Positions 36,881-44,162 of a stretch of 64,000 nucleotides of DNA are shown here, piece by piece. The position numbers and the translations under genes were made by a program. This stretch comes from Candidatus Nitrotoga arctica. Its GTDB lineage: Bacteria; Pseudomonadota; Gammaproteobacteria; Burkholderiales; Gallionellaceae. The stretch is taken from assembly GCF_918378365.1 (NCBI RefSeq), contig NZ_OU912926.1, positions 1,364,001 through 1,428,000 on the forward strand, given 5' to 3'. The notes under the pieces are model-generated. The model was not told where the DNA came from. It saw only the letters and a list, made by a program, of their open reading frames with translations, and ran no database searches. Position 1 is the stretch's first letter; each line of letters starts with the position of its first letter.

Positions 36881-39800
36881 ATGTTAGAAAAGTTAATTAC
36901 ATTCGCACTGCAACAGCGCATGTTTGTGCTCGCCGGCACATGTGTACTGATGATTGCCGGTTGGCAGGCCATCGAAAATCTGCCGATTGAAGCATTTCCT
37001 GATGTGCAGGATGTCCAGGTACAGATTGTTACCCAAGCTTTGGGACAAGCTCCCGAGGAGGTAGAGCGCAGCATAACGTTACCGATTGAGCGCGAAATGA
37101 GCGGCGTTCCACGCATGACACAATTGCGTTCTGTATCTATTACTGGCTTGTCAGTAATTACTCTTACCTTCTCCGACCGCACCGACGATTATTTTGCACG
37201 TCACCAAGTGCTGGAAAAACTACAGAACATCAGCTTGCCTCCTGGCGTACAGCCTAGTCTGGCACCCCTAACGAACGCGGTAGGTGAAGTGTATCGTTAT
37301 GTGCTGGAAGTACCTAAAGACATGTCACCCAACGAAGTGCGCGCACTACAGGACTGGGTGTTACGCCCCGCGTTACGTCAAGTTCCAGGTGTAGCAGATG
37401 TAGTCAGTTTCGGCGGCACGGTGAAAGAATATCAAGTTCATATCAATCCTTTTCTTTTACGCAAATTCAATGTAACGCTCGATCAGGTAGCACAAGCCCT
37501 TAGTATCAATAGTAATAATGGTGGTGGCGGTGTGCTGAAGCGAGGTGATGAGGCATTGGTGGTGCGCAGCATCGGGTTATTTAAAACCACAGGTGACATT
37601 GCGCGTGTGGTGATTATGGCCAAGGATGGCAAGACCGTGCTGGTTAGTGATGTCGGTGAGGTAGCCATTGGTGAACGGCCGCGCTCCGGTATTGTGGCCT
37701 TCAATGATTATGACAACGTAGTACAAGGTATCGTGCAGATGACCAAAGGGCAAAATGCCACCAGGATCGTAGAAGCCCTCAAAATTCGTATTGCACAACT
37801 TACACCAAAATTGCCACCCGGAGTGAAAATCGTCCCTTACTATGACAGAACTGACTTGGTTCGCCACGCAGTTCGTACTGTGAGCGAAAATCTGATTGTT
37901 GGCGCGATATTAGTTATAGCCATCCTGATATTATTTCTGCGCAACTGGTATGCGGCACTTGCCGTAGCGGTGATTATTCCGCTGGCAATGTTGTTTGCAT
38001 TTATCCTGCTTGATCATGGAGGCGTGTCAGCCAACTTGATTTCGCTCGGTGCAGTGGATTTCGGAATCATAATTGATAGTGCAGTTGTTTTGATCGAAGC
38101 GCTGATGGTCAAGCTCGCTCTAGCCAAGGCGGATGCATTGCCGCAGCATCAAACTTATGGCTGGCGTTTACATCTCATAAAGCAAACCAGCATTGAGATG
38201 GGGCATCCCATCTTGTTCTCCAAGGCAATAATTATATTGGCTTTTTTGCCGATATTCACCTTTCAGCGCGTAGAAGGAAAGATTTTCACGCCCGTTGCTC
38301 TTACCCTGACGTTCGCTCTTATAGGTGCAATTTTGTTGACCCTGACATTATTGCCTACGTTATTGAGCTATGCGGTGAAAAATAAAGATCTTGCCGAAAA
38401 GCACAGTGACTGGATGCACAAACTGCAAGAGCACTATCGAAATTTGCTGCTGTGGGCAGGTAATCGTCGTAAAAGTATCGTAGCAGCTTCTACCATCGTG
38501 CTTGCTATCACACTCATGGCAGTCCCCTTTCTTGGTAGCGAATTTCTACCCAAGCTGGACGAAGGCAACATCTGGCTGACTATCAGCCTGCCGCCCGCAA
38601 CCGCATTAGATAAAACCAAGGATGTTGAACGTCAGGTGCGCGCTATCCTGAATTCCTATCCTGAGGTAAATAATGTCACCACTCAAGTGGGTCGTCCCGA
38701 TGATGGTACTGATCCGAAGGGGCCGAACAACCTCGAAATTATGGCCGATCTCAACCCGCATGACACATGGCATTTTGTCGACAAAGAAGCATTAATTGCG
38801 GACATGACCAAAAAAATTCGCGCTATTCCCGGCGTCCCGACGAACTTTTCGCAAGTCATCCAAGATAATGTGGAGGAAGCGCTATCTGGCGTAAAGGGCG
38901 AAATCTCGGTTAAGATTTTTGGTTCTGATTTAGAAATTCTTGAAGATAAATCGGAACAAGTCGCCCATATCCTTAATGGCATTCGTGGAGCGGCTGACGT
39001 AGCCGCAATTAAAGTTGGCGGGCAAACCGAATTGAATATTACGCTCGATCGCAATCGGATGGCGCGTTATGGCATCAATGTCAATGATGTGAATAACACC
39101 ATAAAAATTGCTATGGCAGGTAGCACAGTCAACATTTTTTACGAAGAAAGTCGGCGTTTCGATGTGACACTGCGCCTGGATAAGCCATACCGGGACGCAG
39201 TAGATGACCTTGCCGATTTACCGATAACATTACCTGCTGGAGGAACTTTACCCTTGGGTTCAATTGCTGAAATTGCAGTGCGGCAGGGAGCAGCTCGGGT
39301 CGGGCGTGAAGCAGGTGGGCGATTAGTCGCAGTAAAAGCCAATTTGCTCGGACGCGACCAAGGCAGCTTTGTTGATGAAGCGATGGCAAAAGTGAATGCA
39401 CAGGTGAAGCTTCCGCCGGGCTACAGCATGACTTGGGGTGGACAATTTGAAAATCAGCAACGTGCAATCAAACGTCTCAAAATCATTGTACCGTTGTCAA
39501 TACTGATGATTTTTATATTGTTGTTCTGGGCATTTCGCTCCATGCGTAAAGCACTTTTGGTAATCTTGATGGTGCCTTTCACGTTGATCGGAGGGATTGC
39601 CGGACTTGGATTCGCGGGGCTACATCTGTCCGTTTCGGCCGCCGTCGGATTCATTGCCGTGGCAGGTATCTCAGTTCAAAACGGTGTGATCATGGTAGAG
39701 CAATTCATGGAAGGTTTACGTAATGGTAAAGAGATATATGAGAGCGTACTGGAAGGTGCGGTGGCACGCCTACGTCCTATCTTGATGACCGCGCTGATGG

Positions 39801-39985
39801 CCGGTATCGGTCTGTTACCGGCTGCGCTCTCTCATGGTATAGGCTCGGAAACCCAGCGTCCTTTTGCTGTGGTTATCGTCGGCGGAATTGTTTCCGCTAC
39901 TCTATTCACTTTGTTATTGCTGCCCTTGTTGTTTTCCGTCTTTGCTGAAGAAACCAATTCTTCTCAAAAAACCCCTGGTTCTTAG
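36881..39985 (+). CDS. Heavy-metal efflux RND pump (CzcA/CusA family)
   Basis: The 1034-residue pump has 12 membrane helices and two large periplasmic loops. The N-terminus (NLPIEAFPDVQDVQVQI) is the HME-RND signature. Helix 4 carries DFGIIIDSAVVLIEA, keeping the Asp, Asp and Glu needed for proton transfer in CzcA. The final Glu is followed by Ala instead of the usual Asn. Metal specificity (Zn/Co/Cd or Cu/Ag) cannot be told from what I can see; no run of Met like that of CusA is obvious. It pumps from periplasm or cytoplasm outward with the two upstream proteins. Confidence 0.92.
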   Translation: MLEKLITFALQQRMFVLAGTCVLMIAGWQAIENLPIEAFPDVQDVQVQIVTQALGQAPEEVERSITLPIEREMSGVPRMTQLRSVSITGLSVITLTFSDRTDDYFARHQVLEKLQNISLPPGVQPSLAPLTNAVGEVYRYVLEVPKDMSPNEVRALQDWVLRPALRQVPGVADVVSFGGTVKEYQVHINPFLLRKFNVTLDQVAQALSINSNNGGGGVLKRGDEALVVRSIGLFKTTGDIARVVIMAKDGKTVLVSDVGEVAIGERPRSGIVAFNDYDNVVQGIVQMTKGQNATRIVEALKIRIAQLTPKLPPGVKIVPYYDRTDLVRHAVRTVSENLIVGAILVIAILILFLRNWYAALAVAVIIPLAMLFAFILLDHGGVSANLISLGAVDFGIIIDSAVVLIEALMVKLALAKADALPQHQTYGWRLHLIKQTSIEMGHPILFSKAIIILAFLPIFTFQRVEGKIFTPVALTLTFALIGAILLTLTLLPTLLSYAVKNKDLAEKHSDWMHKLQEHYRNLLLWAGNRRKSIVAASTIVLAITLMAVPFLGSEFLPKLDEGNIWLTISLPPATALDKTKDVERQVRAILNSYPEVNNVTTQVGRPDDGTDPKGPNNLEIMADLNPHDTWHFVDKEALIADMTKKIRAIPGVPTNFSQVIQDNVEEALSGVKGEISVKIFGSDLEILEDKSEQVAHILNGIRGAADVAAIKVGGQTELNITLDRNRMARYGINVNDVNNTIKIAMAGSTVNIFYEESRRFDVTLRLDKPYRDAVDDLADLPITLPAGGTLPLGSIAEIAVRQGAARVGREAGGRLVAVKANLLGRDQGSFVDEAMAKVNAQVKLPPGYSMTWGGQFENQQRAIKRLKIIVPLSILMIFILLFWAFRSMRKALLVILMVPFTLIGGIAGLGFAGLHLSVSAAVGFIAVAGISVQNGVIMVEQFMEGLRNGKEIYESVLEGAVARLRPILMTALMAGIGLLPAALSHGIGSETQRPFAVVIVGGIVSATLFTLLLLPLLFSVFAEETNSSQKTPGS

Positions 39986-40375
39986 ATCAGAGATTATGCC
40001 AGTGGAAGTCTCACAATCGGGTTTTCGAAGAGTCGAAAGTCATGAGGACGGAAAGGGCATTGTCGCGAGTCTAGGTCTGAAGAAAACTGAATTTAAAGCT
40101 GCGGGTCGATGAACAAAAATCGGATATGAGGCTTGATATATCTAAAACGAGCAGATAGGTGACCACGGCGTCCTTCATCTGCGGCAGTTGATGTGCCTTT
40201 ATAAATCCAGTATTACGCAAGTCCGCAGCCATTCACGCAGTGGTAGACCGATTCAAACAGCAAGCAAGCTATTTACGCAAAATGGGAACCTTGCTCTCAT
40301 CCAGGCTTAAGGATTCTGCACCTTATGTCACAGTGAGGTGAGAGGGCGGGTAGCGAGGTCTTTACCCTATTCCGA
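39986..40375. other. 390-nt gap after the efflux operon
   Basis: No known gene is seen. A 38-codon open frame (ATG 39996 to 40112) and a short run at about 40220-40340 reading SAAIHAVVDRFKQQASYLRK could be remnants, but neither matches a family I can name. No strong terminator was found between the pump gene and the convergent membrane-protein gene. Confidence 0.4.
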
Positions 40376-41191
40376 TTAAAAAGGCGGTGCACCTGCCACA
40401 TACCAAGTTATGTAGATAGCACCTGCCGCGCAGGCTAAGGGGGCAATAGACAGTAATAACGATTGCAACCACAGCCCCATTTTTTCGGAGACCGGAATTT
40501 TGGCAGCCAGTGGAATTCCCGCCAGCACCGTTAAAACATACCATGGCAACTGTGCGGTCAACACTGCGAGACAGCCAGTCAATCCGGCGATGAGTGACAA
40601 GGGCAGGGTAAAGCTACGCCCGCATGGTAATCGGCTGTTAAATATTGCTTGAAGCATAAGGTAAGCACTTGCCGCCGCACCCAGAGCTAAACCGAACTGG
40701 CCGAGCAGGGCAGAAGCACCAAGCAATGCAGATCCGCCCGTGCCCAGTCCCAGTGCCATGCCTGCACTTCCTGCTCGTACGGGTGATTCATGTAATGTAT
40801 CCATCCAGAATATCAACCAGCCAACATACAAAGCGCATCCGCCACTCCAAAGCAACATATGCGTCATGTCCTGCTGTTGTAAAATGCGCAACGCCATCCA
40901 CACTGTCGCAAAACCGCCCGCTATAGCGAGGATCAAGCGTAGTGGACGCCAATTGAATCGTAATAGCGTTAGAGCAAGCAGCGCAGAAAGCAAGCCCAGC
41001 AGCACGATTTTGCGCGCAGAGGTGAGTGGCTCAAAAGAGAAATCACTCACCAAGTAAACAGTGACAGCAAACCCGGCAATAATCGCTAAACCGCTTAAGC
41101 GTAAGCGCTGTAATAATTCTGCCACTATCAGTGCGATGACGAAGGGAGCGAGACCGCCCTGTACGGCGGGATGATCTAGCAATTCTTGCAT
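40376..41191 (-). CDS. Polytopic membrane protein of unknown function
   Basis: The 271-residue protein is almost wholly hydrophobic, with about eight or nine membrane helices. Gly/Ala-rich helices (GMALGLGTGGSALLGASALLG) suggest tight packing. It starts MQELLDHPAVQGGLAPFVIAL. No family signature is recognised. It converges with the efflux operon and diverges from htpX across a 225-nt AT-rich region. No function is assigned. Confidence 0.65.
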   Translation of the reverse strand: MQELLDHPAVQGGLAPFVIALIVAELLQRLRLSGLAIIAGFAVTVYLVSDFSFEPLTSARKIVLLGLLSALLALTLLRFNWRPLRLILAIAGGFATVWMALRILQQQDMTHMLLWSGGCALYVGWLIFWMDTLHESPVRAGSAGMALGLGTGGSALLGASALLGQFGLALGAAASAYLMLQAIFNSRLPCGRSFTLPLSLIAGLTGCLAVLTAQLPWYVLTVLAGIPLAAKIPVSEKMGLWLQSLLLSIAPLACAAGAIYITWYVAGAPPF

Positions 41192-41322
41192 TTTGTGCGC
41201 ACAATTTTATTAGTTTCTAATGACATTTTTATCCTCACTCTGGAAGTTTATTTGCCTGCGATTAAGTGTATTCATAGTAATAATTTGCATTTTATAATAT
41301 AAATTTGCATTGGTGTGCACCC

Positions 41323-41349
41323 CTTGAAATATTACTTACTACCCCAACG
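41323..41349 (+). promoter_or_regulatory. Sigma-32-like heat-shock promoter of htpX
   Basis: CTTGAAA at 41323-41329 and CCCCAACG at 41342-41349 are separated by 12 nt, close to the sigma-32 consensus CTTGAAA-N11-16-CCCCAT. The site lies about 68 nt upstream of the htpX ATG. htpX is a known sigma-32 target in E. coli. Confidence 0.65.
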
Positions 41350-41416
41350 TTAAGCACTACGATATGCAAAAATAAGAAATTGCATCCCCTATTTTCAGTT
41401 TAAGAGAGGTACATAT

Positions 41417-42292
41417 ATGAAACGAATTTTTCTGTTTATTCTGACCAATTTGGCTGTACTTTTTGTCATCAGTATTACCTTACGCTTGCTGGGTATTGAC
41501 AAAATATTGAATGATAGTGGCGGCATCAATTTCAATGCTCTCTTGGTCATGTCGGCGGTGATGGGTTTTGCTGGCTCGATAATCTCGCTGTTCTTGTCCA
41601 AATGGTCGGCCAAGCGGATGGTTGGAGCACAGGTCATTTCTAACCCGATTGATCCTACTGAGCGCTGGCTGATGGAAACCGTGCGCAAGCAGGCGCAAGC
41701 TGCGGGAATCGGCATGCCTGAAGTAGCTGTCTATGAAGCACCAGACGTAAATGCTTTTGCTACCGGCTGGAACCGCAACAATGCGCTAGTGGCGGTAAGT
41801 ACCGGCTTGCTGCATAACATGAGCCGGGATGAGGCGGAAGCTGTGCTAGCGCACGAGATCAGCCACGTTGCCAACGGCGACATGATAACGCTTGCGCTTA
41901 TACAAGGAGTAGTCAACACTTTTGTAATCTTTTTCTCCAGAATCATTGGCCATTTAGTGGATCGTTTGGTGTTCAAGACTGAACGTGAATATGGCCCAGC
42001 TTACTGGGTTACTAACATCATCGCACAAATGGTGCTGGGCATCCTGGCCAGCATTATCGTTATGTGGTTTTCGCGCCAGCGCGAATTTCGCGCCGATGCA
42101 GGAGGGGCAAATCTGGCAGGACGTAATAAGATGATCGCTGCATTGGAGAAGCTGAAAATTAATCACGAACAGGCTACTCTGCCCGAGCAGATGGCAGCAT
42201 TTGGTATTGCGGGTGGGGGTGGTTTAGCTAAATTATTTAGTACCCATCCATCTCTCGATGAGCGCATAGAGGCATTACACGCAGGACGTTAA
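41417..42292 (+). CDS. htpX: Membrane zinc metalloprotease HtpX
   Basis: HtpX (M48 family) degrades misfolded inner-membrane proteins along with FtsH. The 291 residues show two N-terminal membrane helices, the zinc motif HEISH in [13 protein letters not shown], two further hydrophobic segments around residues 155-215, and the downstream Glu in [10 protein letters not shown]. The C-terminal [15 protein letters not shown] is the family ending. GAGAGG precedes ATG 41417, and a heat-shock promoter-like sequence lies upstream. Confidence 0.96.
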   Translation: MKRIFLFILTNLAVLFVISITLRLLGIDKILNDSGGINFNALLVMSAVMGFAGSIISLFLSKWSAKRMVGAQVISNPIDPTERWLMETVRKQAQAAGIGMPEVAVYEAPDVNAFATGWNRNNALVAVSTGLLHNMSRDEAEAVLAHEISHVANGDMITLALIQGVVNTFVIFFSRIIGHLVDRLVFKTEREYGPAYWVTNIIAQMVLGILASIIVMWFSRQREFRADAGGANLAGRNKMIAALEKLKINHEQATLPEQMAAFGIAGGGGLAKLFSTHPSLDERIEALHAGR

Positions 42293-42412
42293 GTTAACTT
42301 TATTTTCGTGGGTTGCTGGGAGGGGCGACTACGGAGCGAAGGTACAATCAATAAGCTGTATTCTATTTTTATTAAAATAAGATTGAATTTGGATCAATAT
42401 CAGAATTAACAT

Positions 42413-43375
42413 TTAATTTAGCATGGGATTTTCTGTTGTTGTTGGTATGGGTTGTTCTATTTTATACGGGTTAAAAGATGTGTCAACAGGCAGCCCCATT
42501 TCTATTGGCTGCACACTAGACGCAGCATCACTCGATGGCTGTTGCACTGGTGATTCCATGCTGTGCTGTGGAACAGGTGTGTCGACTACTGCTGGCTTAG
42601 GTGTATCAACTACTGCTGGCTGTGAATTTTCTTGTTTATCTTCGATCGAAATTTTATCTGGTATATCGCTACTTTCCTCGTCATCGAATTTTTCACGAGG
42701 TGGATTACCGTCATACACTAAGCTTTGACGTTGTTGCAAATAGGCATCACGGATAAAGGCATAACGGTCAATTGCGGCTTCTTCCAATATTTTTTCCTGA
42801 TCCAGTAGCCCTGCTCGGAGACTGATCGTCCGTGCTACATACATTTCGTTGCGTGTAGGTATATTAGGAATAAGGCGAATGGGGCTGGCATAACTATCCG
42901 CATACAAGCCGATGCTATCGCGAACAGTTCTGGGGCCAAAGAATGGGAGGACGACGTAAGGCCCACTGCTGATGCCCCAGTAGCCTAAAGTCTGACCGAA
43001 GTCTTCATTGTGTTTTTCAAGTCGATCGGTAATGTTAAATAGCCCTAAAATGCCAAACGTTGAGTTGAACAATACGCGTGTGCCATCGGAGGCGGCTTGA
43101 GCAAATTTTAATTGTAGCAGGTCGTTTATAGTGACAATGATGTCATCCAGATTCGAGAAAAAATTTGTCACCATGATTTTTCCGGGTTCCGGGATGATGG
43201 TGTTATAGCCTTTCGCTACCGGTTTCAATACAGCCTTGTCCACCGCATCGTTAAATTTATACATACTCCGGTTAAATGGTTCCAGTGGATCTTGCGGATT
43301 TCTTTCCCCCTGAGTTGAAGCACAGCCACCTAATGCAAGGCTGACAAGCAATAAATAAATTCTAGTTGAGGACAT
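42413..43375 (-). CDS. mlaA: MlaA (VacJ) outer-membrane lipoprotein with a Pro-rich tail
   Basis: MlaA removes misplaced phospholipid from the outer leaflet of the outer membrane. The sequence has a signal peptide with lipobox LGGC, then DPLEPFNRSMYKFNDAVDKAVLKPVAKGY, the GYWGISSGPYVVLPFFGPRTVRDSIG block and SLRAGLLDQEKIL. After about residue 235 comes a long acidic and Pro-rich tail with the repeat PAVVDTPKPAVVDTPVPQ. Start choice is uncertain: ATG 43375 gives the cleanest signal peptide, while 43384 and 43408 are also open. No mlaFEDCB genes lie beside it. Confidence 0.9.
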   Translation of the reverse strand: MSSTRIYLLLVSLALGGCASTQGERNPQDPLEPFNRSMYKFNDAVDKAVLKPVAKGYNTIIPEPGKIMVTNFFSNLDDIIVTINDLLQLKFAQAASDGTRVLFNSTFGILGLFNITDRLEKHNEDFGQTLGYWGISSGPYVVLPFFGPRTVRDSIGLYADSYASPIRLIPNIPTRNEMYVARTISLRAGLLDQEKILEEAAIDRYAFIRDAYLQQRQSLVYDGNPPREKFDDEESSDIPDKISIEDKQENSQPAVVDTPKPAVVDTPVPQHSMESPVQQPSSDAASSVQPIEMGLPVDTSFNPYKIEQPIPTTTENPMLN

Positions 43376-43535
43376 GAAGATCATTGGAAGTGAGTTTATT
43401 TTGTACAATTATAGTCGCAATGCCAATAGTCGCAAGTATCTAGGTATTGCTCAGATAGTACGATCCCATATGGATTTATTATCTTCGCTACCTGCATAGA
43501 ATTGCATCCGTTTGGATGGTATTGCCCGATCCAGG

Positions 43536-43558
43536 GTGTATTATTAATAATTATACAC
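43536..43558. promoter_or_regulatory. 23-bp near-perfect palindrome upstream of the DUF2946-receptor unit
   Basis: The half-sites GTGTATTATTA and TAATAATTATACAC overlap around centre 43547, with one mismatched pair (position 7/17). It has the size of a dimeric repressor operator such as a Fur/Zur-family site but does not match the classic Fur or Zur consensus. It lies about 230 nt before the DUF2946-like gene, with no other gene between. Confidence 0.45.
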
Positions 43559-43788
43559 TTATACTGCGTTTTACTTCGCGGATGCTAAATTAAGCGACCG
43601 GAGTCGAGTGGCATATTATGTTCAGCACATCTATATTTATTTGGATTTTTCCTGAAATCGAAATCAGCAATCTATTATCCACATTATTAGCAATTAGTCC
43701 GTACCATTAAGAAACAGACGTTCATTACGTTACAGAGAACGCCTGCGTCTTGCACCATTTTTCAATCTTTGTTAAGGTTGACCGCATC

Positions 43789-44112
43789 ATGCAATTTTCC
43801 CGTGCTCTTTTTCCGCTATTCCTTACATTGCTGTTGCTTTTTGCCCAGCAAGGTGGAGCTATGCATGCTTTACATCATGCCCTTGCTGAGCATGGTCAGC
43901 AGCATGATAAGCACACACCACATTCATCAGCGTGTGGATATTGTGCGGCTTATACGCAACTGGGTGGCGTATTTGGCAGCTCTCCCCCGGCCTTTGCAGT
44001 TACCGTTATTCCGAGCGGAACGGTATGGTTTAACACCATTACATTCCGTTCCAACCAACCCCTTATCGCCGTTGCACGCGGCCCGCCTGATTTTCTCCAA
44101 GAAATTGCATAA
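43789..44112 (+). CDS. DUF2946-like small protein with CxxC motif, upstream of TonB receptor
   Basis: The 107-residue protein has an N-terminal hydrophobic signal or anchor ([13 protein letters not shown]), then a His-rich stretch (MHALHHALAEHGQQHDKHTPH) and CGYC, the metal-binding pattern of DUF2946 proteins. It ends 50 nt before a TonB-dependent receptor. In Bordetella, a DUF2946 upstream frame (CruR) senses copper through its CxxC during translation and controls the downstream receptor; a similar role here is inference. ATG 43789 is chosen because it begins the hydrophobic segment; the frame is open to 43750. Confidence 0.7.
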   Translation: MQFSRALFPLFLTLLLLFAQQGGAMHALHHALAEHGQQHDKHTPHSSACGYCAAYTQLGGVFGSSPPAFAVTVIPSGTVWFNTITFRSNQPLIAVARGPPDFLQEIA

Positions 44113-44162
44113 GACTGCCCCGTTTAACGCGGGGTTGTGTCATTTATTTTTGGAGAATTACT

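Noticed and set aside
39996..40112. A 38-codon open frame after the efflux pump gene
   Set aside because: No ribosome binding site, no similarity and too short to support; described only as part of the gap.
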